Of a DNA stretch of 64,000 bases, positions 12,701-25,000 are shown one piece after another. The notes under the pieces were generated by a model. The model ran no database searches, had not been told where the DNA came from, and saw only the letters and a program-made list of their open reading frames with translations. Position numbers and translations under genes: made by a program. Within the stretch, counting starts at the first letter, position 1. Every line of letters starts with the position of its first letter. The stretch lies in assembly GCA_027886175.1 (NCBI GenBank), contig JAJNNQ010000029.1, forward strand, positions 2,542,001-2,606,000, written 5' to 3'. The DNA comes from Phylloscopus collybita (taxonomy: Eukaryota > Chordata > Aves > Passeriformes > Phylloscopidae).

Positions 12701-13582
12701 TTCAAGCCAATTATAGAACTTATTTTGAGGTAAAGACATTTACTGGTCAAGAGATATAAGTCACTGCAGAGTGAACGATGATGATTTTTGCTAGCTGCTT
12801 ATCATGCTTGTTGGGCAAACAAGATTCACACTGTGCAAAACATGTTTTTTCTTTGAAGGTCAAATTACTAAACCAGGATACTCTCTCAATCTGAAGTGTA
12901 AAAAGCACACTGGGTAGAAATTCAAAATTATGCCATTAAAGACACTTTTTGTGTCCTGTTTTGTCCTAAAAGGAAATGCACAAACCTATTTTGTATTTGA
13001 GAAGGACTTATTGGAAAATAAAAGCAGAGGTGAAGTACAAAAAAGACTGTAGTCTCAGTTCTTCGCTGTTGGCATCATGTAATTTCGAGTACTCCAGAAA
13101 ACAATATCAGCTTTTCACAACAGCAAAAGAAAAAATTAAACATTTATGAGCCTAATTAGAACATGGTTATAGGACATAAATCACTACTAAGAGGTAGAGA
13201 CAAGAAGCAACATCTCCTCTGGGAAGTCTCTTTAGGTCTATCTACTACATATCTGGCACTCTCAGGGTCAGGACTTTAAGCAATATCATGTTTACTAAAC
13301 ATCTCAAATTTTAGGCCACCATATTCTAATCTGGTGTATGTGGGGTTTTATTCCATCTGTATACTACTTTAAAATATTACTATTAAAAACCCCAAAACAA
13401 CAAAAGTCCCAATGTATTTCTCTCCAGAATTTTATTTCAAATTTCTTTCATCACATTCTGTTGTGTCTTTTCTCATGATAGTCTTTTACTATATAAACAA
13501 ACTACTAATTAAAAGCAGCAACAAACAAGTCAACACCCCACAGCAAAAAAATTTTATAGAGCATAAAATTTCTTTTTATCAG
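12701..13582. other. Unique sequence between tract and LTR
   Basis: Nothing recognisable. It includes the left flank of the LTR at 13583 with the 5-bp target copy ATCAG at 13578-13582. Confidence 0.5.
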
Positions 13583-14272
13583 TGTCCTAGGGACATTATG
13601 ATGTTGTATCCCCAGTTGTCTGTTGGGTTTATGCTGGATATTACACTCTGTACCTTTAATATTGGCTCTGAGAGTAAAAAGTGGGGGAGAAGCCCACAGT
13701 TTGTTTTCAGAAACCTCTCTCCTCTGGGCTGGCCTTGAAAGAGGAGGAGTCAACAACACACAGACATGAGATGGAGGGGTTTTTCTTTTTCCTCTCTTTT
13801 TTACTTTTCTGTTTAGTTAGTTAGTGTAGCTTAGCTGAGGCTGAGAAGCTTCTGTTTTCTTTTTTTTTTCCTCTTTTTTTTTCTTTTTTTTTTTTTTTTT
13901 TTCTTTTTTCGCCTTTCTTTGGGACTGTTCAAACGTCCCTGGACTGAAGACCCAGGGGGCTCCAGGGGGAGCTTGCACCTGGGACCCACCAGGATCGACC
14001 CTGAGCTGCAGCTTTTCCCAGCGCCAGAGGAACTGAGAGCAGAGCAACCACCTACAGGAGGGACTTCTTTCCTAATTTGTCATCTCTCCAGAGCGAAGTG
14101 AAGTTCTTGTCATCTGGTATTGTTCAATTCATTGAGCTGGGGAGTGGTTTGCCAGTTTAATAAGCAGGTTTCTTTCCACTTCTCTCTGAGGAAGTTTTTC
14201 CCAAACCAGTTTGGGGAGGGGAGGGAGGGCTCTCTAGGAGGTTTCCTCCCAAATTTGCCTGAAACCACCACA
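13583..14272 (+). mobile_element. Solo ERV LTR (ERVL-like), 690 bp, perfect 5-bp TSD
   Basis: The element starts TGTCCTAGGGACATTATG and ends GAAACCACCACA, with the canonical TG...CA ends. The five bases before it (13578-13582) and after it (14273-14277) are both ATCAG, a perfect target-site duplication. No internal retroviral sequence lies beside it, so it is a solo LTR left by recombination between the two LTRs of a provirus. A 5-bp duplication is typical of ERVL-type elements. Plus orientation is inferred because its 3' part (AATAAG, then a G-rich block, then a GGTTTCCTCCC block) has the same order as the better-known LTR family at 50955-51169. It contains an internal pyrimidine run at 13858-13912. 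Short frames in it are not genes. Confidence 0.88.
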
Positions 14273-14962
14273 ATCAGATACTGGTGCTACTGGAAAAGAG
14301 ATGGGGTGAAGAGTTGCTAAATGTGTGTAAAGGTGCTTAAGAGTATTCAGTTATATCCTGTTATTAAGTCTGTTTTTTTCTTAACTCTCATTGAAAAAAA
14401 TTAAATATGATTTTTAAATATGCTATGAAAGTACAACAAATTTTTCTAGTAAAAAATCCCATGAAAACCCCAATGTAAAACAAAACCAAATCATCTTAGT
14501 TTCTCAGTTAACCAAAAGAGTGTTAGTGTACACATTAGAATATATTTTGTACTTGTAACAGAATTTTAAAAACAGTAAGAAAATTAAGTAAATATTGCAG
14601 TTGCAATATTTAGGAAGCATAACAATATCTGGGATTTTTATTAGATTTTTAATAGTTTTGGTCAGCCATTTTTCAGGAAATTATGCTACCTGATAAAACC
14701 CACACATGAAATTTTTAACTTTTTTTGGAGAAGATTTCAAACATTTCTCTTCCCAAAGTACATGAAACTTGAAATCAGAAGGCAACTCCAACACCAGCCA
14801 TCTTTCAAATGTGCATCACTGAGAACTTGGTACTAAATTGGCAGCACAGAACTGTTGTTACTAGGCTTGCTCCAAGACCCTCCATAATTAAAACAAACAT
14901 TTGGATCAGATGAAGGGAAAAATTATGGCCTGAGGAAGACATATGTTACTACCAGGATAACT
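14273..14962. other. Unique sequence, nothing recognised
   Basis: Starts with the right-hand ATCAG target copy. No repeat or exon was seen. Confidence 0.5.
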
Positions 14963-15187
14963 GTCATTTCCTATGAGGCACTGGAATAGGTTGCCCAGAG
15001 AAGCTGAGGATGCCCAGTCCCTGGAAGTGTGCATGGCCAGGCTGAATGGGACAGATTGACCTGGTCTAGTAGAAGATATTCCTTCTACTAGGCTGTCTCT
15101 TTTACTACAATTCAATCCCCATGGACAGGGGATTGAAACAGTTATCCTTAAAGTCTCTTCCAATCCTAACTGCTCTGTTTCTGTGGA
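14963..15187 (+). mobile_element. CR1 LINE 3'-end fragment
   Basis: Matches the CR1 3' region: 'tgaggcactggaataggttg', then 'ccctggaagtgt', then 'gacctggtctagtag', ending 'cttccaatcctaac' and 'tgctctgtttctgtgg', a degenerate terminal octamer repeat. A short extra hairpin-like piece (agaagatattccttct, about 15071-15086) interrupts the usual sequence. This is a strongly 5'-truncated, non-coding copy. Confidence 0.85.
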
Positions 15188-17242
15188 ATAACATATATCA
15201 GCCCAAGTCTGAAATACTTTGCTCTACCAGCTCTGCCAGCCAATGAACTATTGAGCAATGTAAAATACCTTATGATTTGCCTTGGGCTCTAATTTATTTA
15301 TGCATTTCTACTACTATGCTGGGGCATTGGAGGGCACTGACTATTATTAAAGTCATAACATTATAAAACAAGAAATTACTTTTAAAATGAAAACCATATT
15401 TCCCAATTTAAAAGACAACTTTGTCTTGCCCAAAACAAAATATAATTATAGATGGTGAAACATAGACACAAAAAAAAAATACTGTTTTGTAACTATCCTT
15501 TAGAAGTCATTAATTATTTTCACATGAAAGTAAACAAAATGAGAGATTGTATGTTCAAGGAATCAGTTTTTTAGCTTCTGGAATTAAAAAGATATATATA
15601 TATATATATATATGTGAAATACACACAAATACGGGAGAAATAAATATTAAAAGCACAACTACTGCTATTTACAAAAAGAAAAGTCATAACTGTTGATGAC
15701 TTTGATAGAAACATAAAATGGCTTGGGCCTGCGTAAGGCCTGGGTCATGACTCCTGAATGAGAGATGCTTAACAGTAATAGTGTGCAGATAAGTGATTGA
15801 AAGTACTTTATAGACCTGGGGAAGTAGGGAGAAAAAGCCTAAGGGACTACATGCTTTGTTTGTTTTGTTTATTTACAACCACCACTCTCCCTAGTCCTCT
15901 GAAATTGATGGGACTATTATGCAGATTTATTGTATAATACACCAAAAACTGGACTTCTACTATTTATGCTTCCGGTACCATGACTTTTTAATATATGTGA
16001 ACTGTTTCTTTATACATTTCCATCAGGCTTGTATCCGTATGCTCTGCCTCTTTATTTCTTGCAGAGTGTGTACAATGTTTGGGACTTAATTCTGTGTGTT
16101 TGTACAACACAGGACAGTTTCGTCTTGCTCTCCAATCAGATTTTCCAAAGTGCTACAAGGAATAATAAGAACAATTTTTCACACAATAACTCTCACTCAA
16201 CTCTTTTTTGTTTTTTAATAGAGATGATTAGTTCTTATTCTCACCAACATCTTCAATGTTTTAAATCCAAGAGATGCAATATAAACAAGAGATAAATATA
16301 AACAGAAAACCTCCTAACAGTAAAGAAGCAATTAAAACTGATTCATATCTGTGAATTTCATCTGTTTTCTAAAACGTAAGAGGGGAAATAAAACTAAAAA
16401 TTATAAAGAAAGATGAAGTAACTGAAAAAAAAGTATTGAATTAAAAAAATAATTTTCCAGGTCTGATGATTTTAAAAATCTGTTAGGTCCACTGTCTCAT
16501 TTCTCCTTTGACTTCAGCTTCTTTTTACATGCACAGAGATTGCCAGAAGAGACCAAAAGAAAATCTGAAGAGATATATCAGTGGCAGACATTGTGAGGTA
16601 TCAATATGCATGATTTCAGTCATGGAGAGAAGAAAGGTAAAGAGAAAAATCAGAGCATTACTATAATACTGCTATCCAAATGATATGAATTTTCTGAAAA
16701 CTATTAGGAATACCAGTGTACAAACCAGGTCTATTTTCAGCATCTTTTTCTTTGCCTTAGCAGGAAAATCCAAGGGTTGTCTACCTTTATTTGTGGGCAA
16801 CTGAATTCTTTTATTATTCTGATGAAAAAAGAGAAAAATCAAAATTTATTTACTTTTGTTTGGCTGGATTTTTAAATTTTTTAGCCAGACTCCCTACAGC
16901 TTTACTCATTAGCTGTGTTGATTTTCATCTCTTTGCTGGTTTTAGTTTCACAGGAGGCAAAATCAAGCACAGTTTCTTCATGCTGTATTACAAGCATCTT
17001 CCTCTATTTCTTTCAGTTCCTCCTAAACGTATTTCATTTGCAACCTGATCTCCAGGCTTCCTGAATGCCTAGAGCACCTGTTGCTGATTTACTATCTCAC
17101 AGAGGCCTGCTAGCAGCTGTTTTTCCTTTTTGCTTATAGCCTCTGAGAAGTGCCACTGCATTTGGGTTATGCAGGCAGTCTGATTATGCAGATTAAACAG
17201 TATAACTCAAACTAAAGAAAGCACATCCTGGGGAGGGGACAG
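15188..17242. other. Unique AT-rich sequence with a (TA)n run
   Basis: No gene or repeat family was recognised apart from the (TA) run at about 15592-15613. Frames of 85-88 codons at 16029 and 16791 are unsupported. Confidence 0.5.
15592..15613. repeat. (TA)n microsatellite
   Basis: About 11 uninterrupted TA units. Confidence 0.9.

Positions 17243-17281
<39 letters not shown>
17243..17281. repeat. Poly(A) run of 39
   Basis: 39 consecutive A bases, directly preceded by GGGGAGGGGACAG and followed by the CpG-containing GCGCGC. There are no duplicated flanks that would mark a retroposed tail. Confidence 0.9.
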
Positions 17282-17282
<1 letters not shown>

Positions 17283-19258
17283 CGCGCTTAATTCTTAATT
17301 TCTAGGTTTAATACAAGTAACATTATTTTTATTCAAAGCAAACTTAAGGATTTTACTATGTGGCTAAATATATCTCATTAGTGACATTTATTTAACACAC
17401 GTAACCTATTACATTGGTTTGGTAAGTAATGTGCTTTGAGCTGCTTTTCTACCAGTTCTGAAACTTTTAACTATTTCTTTCATGTTTTCCTGATGTGTTT
17501 TCTATAGCAACCTGTGACTCCTCTAGCTGGATGCTGTATCTGAAATATGTTGTCCTTGTGTTGTGTGTGTTACACACAACATTGATATGTCTGTATGTTT
17601 ATTACATGTATATGTAGTAGAATGCAGATATGTGCAATTGCAATTAATAGTCTTCTTCATGTTCTTTGCAGTTATTTCACATTTATTTTTGCTTCTGAAT
17701 TTTCTTAGTGAGTTATATTGCATATTTGAGAGGAGTTTTATTCTGGATTTTTTTTGTGAGTTGTGTTGCAGTACTTCATCTGCATAAAAAAATAGAAGTT
17801 CTCAGATTTAAAATAATTTAATAATTGCCAGATTTAATAAAAATAGAAGTTCTCAGATTTTTTTGACTCACTGGTTTTTATTAGAGATAAGAAAAATAGA
17901 CCATATAAAGTAAGAGATTAGTGCTTGTCAGGTGATAAACAGTAAAAATTTGGTGAAGGGCTCAACTGACTAATAATATCCAGAGGCTAAGATCATGCTC
18001 CTGCAAGGTTAATACTGTCAGTTCACTTGCCATGACACCTGTGGTAAAGAAATTATTCTGCTGAAGTTCCTATGTAAGAGAAAAACCTAATCCAGATACA
18101 CTCACTGATGAATGGATGGTTATTAATTATTGTCTCTTTCAAGATTATTGAAGGTTGTGTTTACAAAATTGGGTAAGAGTCATAGTCCAGGAAAAATCCA
18201 GAACTGTAGACTCTTAAACAGCACAAGTTTTTCTGAATTAAGCTTGCCTTTCAACAAGTTTCTCAGTTAAGCTGATCAACTAATATATTCAAAAAATAGA
18301 GTTTGGTAGGATTTGGAAAAGATCAGAGAGGACTCAAATTAGTATACAAACCTGACTGTTTCGTATATGGTAAATGGCTTAAAAATGTTACCATTTTTTC
18401 TAAATTCTTTAGAACCTCTGGGTTTTACACATATGTACCATGCTACCATAATTTCACCCCCCACCCCAAAATGGACTTTTAAGACTTAAAATTCCAACAA
18501 CAATACTATTCTAGAAAAACTGCTGTAAGTCCACGCAGTTTTTATCCAAACACTCTAGGTATAAAAATAATCAGTCAATAGTAAGTTCTATATAGCCTTG
18601 TTTGCTCTGTCTAGTAGAAACAACCCTTTTTATACAGTGCAAACGTGTATATAGGAAATATAGAGAGAGATTTGACATTATCTCTGCCTTAGGAACAAGT
18701 GCTCATAAAAAAAGAGATTAAAATCTAACTAATCTAAACTAAACTCTAATCTGGAAAGATAGGGAAATCCTCTAAAGCTAGTGGGTAAAAAAAAAAAGAT
18801 AAAAAACAAACTTGGAAGAGATTATATGGGCAACATCTATATAAACATGTACTGTCATCTTTATTGCTGTCTTGACATTAGATAAAAGAATAAAACAGGC
18901 CAGATATGATATTGAGGATGTTTAATAATACCCATTGTATTGCTGTGTGTTCTTGTCTCAGTCATTCTGAAAAGCTTCCTCCTTGGCCGAGGTCAAGGAG
19001 TGAACAATACCCCAGAAGTCTTATCTAAATTGAGTATTAGCTCCATTTTCATGAAGTCACTTTGTTACTTTCTATTAGCTGAGCATGAAAAATAGAGTTA
19101 ATCTCATGCTAGTCACCTTATCAGATAGCAGCAAGACAGTGTCATCACCATACAAGTAAATAAAGGATTTATCAAAGCTGAGAAAGAGGAATTATATGCA
19201 CACTAAAAATGTAATTAGCATTTGAACAATTCCAATACTGGTTGTGGTACTTGATGGA
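17282..19258. other. Unique AT-rich sequence, no gene seen
   Basis: No repeat family was seen. It includes a short direct duplication (17791-17860) listed separately. Confidence 0.5.
17791..17860. repeat. Direct duplication of a 19-base word
   Basis: The word AATAGAAGTTCTCAGATTT occurs at 17791-17809 and again at 17842-17860, 51 bases apart. Confidence 0.85.
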
Positions 19259-19385
19259 AAAGAAAACCAAAATCCGAACTCCCCCACTGTAAACCCGCAA
19301 ACAAACAAAACCAACCAACCAACCAGAAAACTGTCCCCCCCAAAAAAAAACCCAAAGAAAAAAGCCCCCCAAAAAAATTAAAAAC
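19259..19385. repeat. A/C-rich low-complexity tract
   Basis: A/C-dominated plus strand with CCAACCAACC and runs of C and A (CCCCCCAAAAAAA). Same class as the tract at 12572-12700. The 74-codon minus frame across it is repeat translation. Confidence 0.75.
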
Positions 19386-20290
19386 TCCAGCAACATTTGT
19401 GGGTTTAAATTGTTTCTTTAAAAAGTTTCTTTAGCTAAGAAAGATTGCAATCATGACAATATTAAATTATTAATACCAGACACAGAGATCGGCTTTCACT
19501 GATATTGTACAGAACTTATGTATGTGAAATAGGTTCTCTGAGTTGAACATCAGTTGTATATTTCAACATCTTATCTGAGAAGGAAAGTAGTTTATTTATA
19601 AAATGATAGAAAACCCATCCCTATATGATCATGGTCCATTAAATAAAATTGGTGAGAGAAAGGAAAAAATCCATCTGTGACTCTTTCCGCTGAAAGAAAG
19701 GTAAATATATAATTCCAAGGAAATTAAAACCTGAGTTTCTTATAATTCTGATTGCAACAGACCCTTTTTTTCAGTTTCAGACTGTGGCCTGTTAGACTCA
19801 TCAGGAAAAGCAAGAGAAAACTGATTACCTTTCCAATCCACATCTACTTATCTTGGAGGATATTAATTAAAAAAAAATCCATATTAGCTATCTGAGAGAC
19901 AATGTATGCCTTAACAAAACAAGTTTATTGTTCAGAACTTGACACATTTTTTGCTTTATTTGATGTTACAGAATTAATGTGTAAAGTTATAGAGGGCTGT
20001 CAGAGGAACAAAAAAATTTTAAGATAATCACATTAACAATTTCAAATACAGTGCAGAAGCTATTTAGCCATACAGTGACTCTTCAATGTTTTCATTTTTA
20101 AAGAGTTTATAATTGCATAAATTATATGAAAGAAACTTGAATTATTTCAGAATTTTGGTAAAGTAGTACAAATCATAAATTGCACAGCTCGTGGCAGCTT
20201 CCAAGTCAATGATTTGTTTCAGGAAGGTAAAACCCGTATCATCCTGCAAAATAACACTGACATTCTTCATTGCACCAAATAGTGTTGGAA

Positions 20291-20328
20291 ATGAGAAGTA
20301 AGCATCTAAATGAGAAGTAAGCATCTAG
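20291..20328. repeat. Tandem duplication of 19 bases
   Basis: Two adjacent copies of ATGAGAAGTAAGCATCTAR, differing at the last base. Confidence 0.9.
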
Positions 20329-20382
20329 TTTCAAAACTATGTTGTGATTTTAAAAGATATTAAGCCAAATTTTCATTAATTT

Positions 20383-20665
20383 TGTGGGTTTTCTTTGTCA
20401 TAATGGGATTTTCTTGTGTGTTTGTTTGTTTCGGTTAAGTTTGGGTGGGGTTTTTAGCTGTGTTATTGTTTTGTTTGGGATTTTTTTTGTTTTGCTTTAG
20501 TTTGGGGTTTTTTTGTGGGCTTTGGGTTTTGGTGTTGTTTTTTGTTTGTTTTTTTGTTTGGTTTTGGTTTTTTTCCTTTGTTTTTGTTTTTTTGTTGTTG
20601 TTGTTGTTTTGTTGGTTTTTTTGTTTTGTTTTGTTTTTTGGGGGGGCTTTGTTATTGTTGTTTTG
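20383..20665. repeat. Long T/G-only low-complexity tract
   Basis: About 280 bases of almost pure T and G on the plus strand, the longest of its class here. It continues as a T/G-rich stretch on the far side of the LTR (22006-22065), so the LTR at 20672 landed inside it. The 96-125 codon frames across it (Phe/Leu/Val-rich) are repeat translation. Confidence 0.85.
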
Positions 20666-20671
20666 TTGTCA

Positions 20672-22005
20672 TGTTGGAGCCCAGGGCACATGGAAAATCC
20701 ATTGTGCTGCCCTGGGAGGTCCAAGACCCCGGCTGGGACCCCAGGAAAGCACTGCCTTTGACAGCAGTCCATGGGAAAACCTTCCAACTCCTGAAGATGA
20801 GTTGAAAGCAACGAAGGTTTGAAATAAATAGTAGTTTAGTTTGTCACAGGGTGAAAATTTGTAGGTTTGGGTTTTTAGTATGGAGACAGATGAGAGCAAG
20901 ATGGAGAATTTTGGGCAATGTCTCATCTTCTTCTGCTCCATTTTCTGCTGTGGCGGTGGCACAGAGACATTGGTAGAATGGGTTAGACACAGAGGTTGTG
21001 TGTTTAGAATAGGTAGTGATTATTGCCACAAAACTGTAAACACAGAACATTTTAAGAGTTAATTGGACTAGAAACCTTTAAAAACCTGTCTTGGTTTGGA
21101 AAGACAGGTATCTGCCAGGGAAACTGGGGTTTCTCTTAGAGTGGGGAATGTAAACCCCTCACCCCTGCCAAACTATAATTTTGCAATTAAGGGCTTTCAG
21201 GCAAAGATTTGGGAATAGGAATAACAGTTCTTTACTAGGAATATTAACAGTAGAAAAACGAAACCACCCAACCAAATCAGCAAACAAACAATTTTGGAAA
21301 ACCCTGACAGAGTCAGAGCTACAACCTGACACCCTGTTGGTCAGGGTGTTAGAAGCAGTCTAAAAGTGAGTCCTCCTGGAGTGGTAGATGTGGTTCTGGT
21401 GAAGTAGAGATGATCCCGTAGAACAAGAGTCCAGTGGTGGTTAGAAGGGGTCCAGTCTTCCTGCAGGAATCGGGTGAAGCTGGATACTTCCGGTGTCTCA
21501 GTTTTATTGAGGTAGGAATGGTTGGCTCCCCCCACTGGGTGGAGCATCTCACAATAGGATGATGTAATGTGGATAGTCTATTTTGGGGATGTGTTAATGG
21601 TCCATTAGAAGACAATATCCCCCTGGAGGGAGGACCGGTGGTGACATAGATAAGAAACAATGCCCTACCGAGTTTGGCCTATTATCAGAAGGCATCCACC
21701 CACCTCCTCCCAGAGTAAAGAAGAACAATTCTCCAACTGCTTTCAGCAAATGAAACAGAATACACCTTTTTGGTTCCATAACCCAAGACAAAACCTTGGA
21801 ATCTTCTGTCTGACATGGAGTTTTAGCTGTGTTTCTGGCACATTAAGCCAGGTTTTGGTGGCGTGCAGAAGGTGAGATAAGAAATAGAATAAACAACTCT
21901 GAAGACTGAAGCTGCAAGTCTTGTTTATCTTCTTAATCCTCGTACTGGACTTTTGGAGGAAAAAGATCACCTCTAATCAGGGGCTCCCAAAAGGGAGTTT
22001 CCACG
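20672..22005 (+). mobile_element. Solo ERV LTR (ERVK-like), split by a second LTR
   Basis: The left end is TGTTGGAGCCCAGGGCAC. The element reads up to 21086, is interrupted by another LTR (21087-21790), and resumes at 21796 to end in GGGAGTTTCCACG near 22005. Without the insert it is about 620 bp. The junction reads ...CCTTTAAAAACC|TTGGAATC..., a clean continuation. A polyadenylation signal AATAAA lies at 21888-21893, which fits plus orientation. Flanks TTGTCA (20666-20671) and TTGTTG (22006-22011) look like an imperfect 6-bp target duplication, suggesting the ERVK class. The exact right end is uncertain by a base or two because the expected final CA is CG. No internal retroviral sequence is attached. 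Confidence 0.75.
21087..21790 (-). mobile_element. Solo ERV LTR nested in another LTR, 704 bp, perfect TSD
   Basis: On the plus strand it runs TGTCTTGGTTTGG...ACCCAAGACA. The five bases before it (21082-21086) and after it (21791-21795) are both AAACC, a perfect target duplication. Orientation is minus because its reverse complement ends ...CTAGTAAAGAACTGTTATTC...CAAACCAAGACA, the same 3' block as the plus-strand LTRs at 50135 and 56721. Its middle shares blocks with the LTR at 38220, including ACCAACAGGGTGTCAGGTTG (reverse complement at 21322-21341) and the 'CATCC-attgtga-atgctccaccca' block. A 5-bp duplication fits ERVL-type integration. This solo LTR is younger than its host LTR. Confidence 0.9.
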
Positions 22006-22065
22006 TTGTTGGGGTTTTTTGCAGGGGAAGATGGGTTTCTTGGTTTTGTTGGTATTTTTTTTCGT

Positions 22066-25000
22066 TTCTTCTTTTGTACAATGATACTTTGTGTTAAGAT
22101 ATGGAGGTATTTTGTTTCCAGAGTTTATACATGACTTTAAAGTGGAACTCAGTTCCGGAGCAGAGGAATCCAATGGCAGTTCAGACAAGTGAGGATCACC
22201 CTTCCTGTGAAAGACTGCTGATCTAGAAGAGCTCAGGCTCAAATCATGTATTAAAATCCTGTGAAAGTATTGCATATATCCTAGGATACTTAAAACACTA
22301 TTGCACGCACATGGTTACAGAAATGGACTGCCTCCCACTAATCTACCCTGAACAGATACTTATGCCTGTGTGTAATTACTGAACAGCTTTGCTGTTATTT
22401 GCTGTGCTACCAGGAGAGTAAAGTAATATTCAGTATAATAATTTTAGCCCTATGATCTTATTTCACATACCTTCCATACATATGATTATCCAATTAGTTG
22501 GATTATTTTAAAGTCCAGTATCCAAATTATAAATTGGGTAATGCAAACTTATTGTATTAATTAAATTATATTTAAATGAGTCATTTTTAATGCAACTAGT
22601 TAAACTAAATAAAATTTAAAATTGTAATAAAAAAGCCTAAAATATAATTAAACTATCTGATAGAAACTTAGATGATGGCTAGATATTTTCTAGGAAGTAA
22701 TGCATGATGATACTGAAGTACAGAAGTCCCTTTCTTTTATGCATTTCATTTAACTTCTGGAAATTAAAGCACTCAAGTTTTAACCTAAGGATACTGCCAA
22801 ATATTTATTTTAAAGTATATTTTTTTGCTATTGTTGAAATGGGTAGCACACATTCTTTTTTTGCAAAGACTGGCATCACTAATTTATATTTTATTGGAAT
22901 GTAAACTGTAAAAACCTCCATGTCTTCCTTTGGTCTAAAAACCATGATTGTTGATTCCAGTCAAAAGATAACTGTTCTGGAAATGTAGTTCAGCATGCTG
23001 CTTTAAATTTCTTCAGTTTTTCAGTCAGCATCCACCCAAACTGGGAGGAGAAAAAGATGTTATTCAAATTGGTTTTACAGAGATCATTCAAAAGTTTACC
23101 TGGGGAGTAAATGAAAATTGCTGTAGAATCTGGCATTATATTTTTATGTAAAAGGAAAGCTGGTCAATGAGCCTTGAGCAACAAATGTTGCATGCTAATA
23201 AGATTTTTTCTACGAAATATGAATTTCAAGCCCCCCGTGTTTAGGAAAGGACCAATTCTTAGTCTGAAACATGGATTTTAACTGTGCAGTGGAAATACAA
23301 GAGCTTACACTTTGTAAAAAAAACCAAAACCAAACCAGACCAGATAAACACTTTTTTTTTTTTTAAAAAACACCAAAATATACATTATTATTCTCCAAAA
23401 ACATGAGCCCTCAGGAGCCTTATGTAGCTTAGCAGCATGTATAATAAACAAATTTCAGCTCCTTCCTGCCTGATACAATTATTGGTCTATTAATTTTTGT
23501 CATGCAGCGCACCCAACTAAAAAATGCATAGGGACATTTACTGTAGGCTGTCATATGCTATTGTTGTTAAGGAGAAAGTTCAATTTAAACTTATTTTCCA
23601 GTACAAGTCCCTCCCAAGGAAAGCAACTTGTGAAATTGTGTAAAGGGGGTTAAGTCAATACCAGCTTGACTCGAGTGCTCTTGCCATCTGTTTATCATAG
23701 TCCTTTCAGCAGCTGTTTTGCACTCTTCTATTGACTAAAGGATATTAATATTACTTGACAACTGCCTGGTGTATGAAATAAATGTTTATCTAATTTTTTT
23801 GCCTAACAGCTGTTGATTCATCCAGGCTAACATATTTATGGAACATCCATCATGTATTTAAAAGGTGGACATCTTCTGCTGTACTTTTGGTGGGAGAATA
23901 TTGAACAATGAAGAACGGCAGCCAGTAGAAGTTAATGACACAGTTATGCAAACAACACTTACAATTTTAATAACCTACCCATCAATCATCTTTCCAAGAT
24001 GACTTTTCCTCTGACTAAAGAACCCCACAGGTAAGTACGTAGGACATATTGCCAAAATACAACTTGAATAATAATATAACTTGAATAAGAATCAAATACA
24101 ATAATTTTCTGTGATTGTACTTCTGTTTTGAAAAACTCACTCATGTGTTCTATGGAAAAAAGGCATTGTATAAGCACCACATGTCAAAGAAAACAAGCTA
24201 TTTTAAAAATTATTTCAGGATAAGGACTTCTTCAGCTGAATGGTTAGGCACTGTATTTATGTATGCAGAAAAATAATGAGTAAAAGTCAAATCAGAGCAC
24301 TAAAATAAAAATTTTAAATCTGGTTGTAGTTTACAGAGCCTTCTTGTTTTCTACTATACAACAAAAAAGAAAAATATGTAAATTTCAAATTTAGTTTCAA
24401 GAATTTTATTTAAAAATGACTTTGTATTTATGCAGAATTAAACTGTTCTACAATAGATTCTTGAGAAGGATTATTTACTTTGTTTATAGACTAAAACTTT
24501 CTTATGCTTTTAAAATGCCCAACTGTGGTGTTTTGACTTTGGTTGGCCACCAGGTGTCCACCAAACTGTGCTGTCACATACTCTTGTCAGCAGAAAAACT
24601 GAAAATAAAACAAGATTAAAAAAACACGTGGATAAAAGAAAGGAAGCTTAATTAAAAACAAAACAGAAGAAAAACCTCAAACAAAAAAACAAAGCAACCA
24701 AACCATACTGGCATATGGGGGTGGGAATGTTAGAAAGACAGCCTTGAGGCTGTGCCAGAACTGCCCTGCAGTAGCCAAAACACTGGCGTGTTATCAGCTC
24801 GTTTCTAGCTACCAAAGCAAAGCACAGATCTGTGAGGTCTTCTGTGTGAAAAATTATCTTCATCCCAGCCGACCGTTTAACAAAGAAGTGTAGTTTATAC
24901 TGGCAGCAAAGAATTCTCTTTGTCCCTCTTGTGCTTTCATCCCACCTTAATTCTCTTCATATCTTTGTATTTCCAATGAGAACTTCAGCTTGAATCATGG

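Noticed and set aside
20445..20822. 125-codon hydrophobic frame that looks like a membrane protein
   Set aside because: The Phe/Leu/Val/Cys content comes from the T/G-only tract, and two other frames there look the same.
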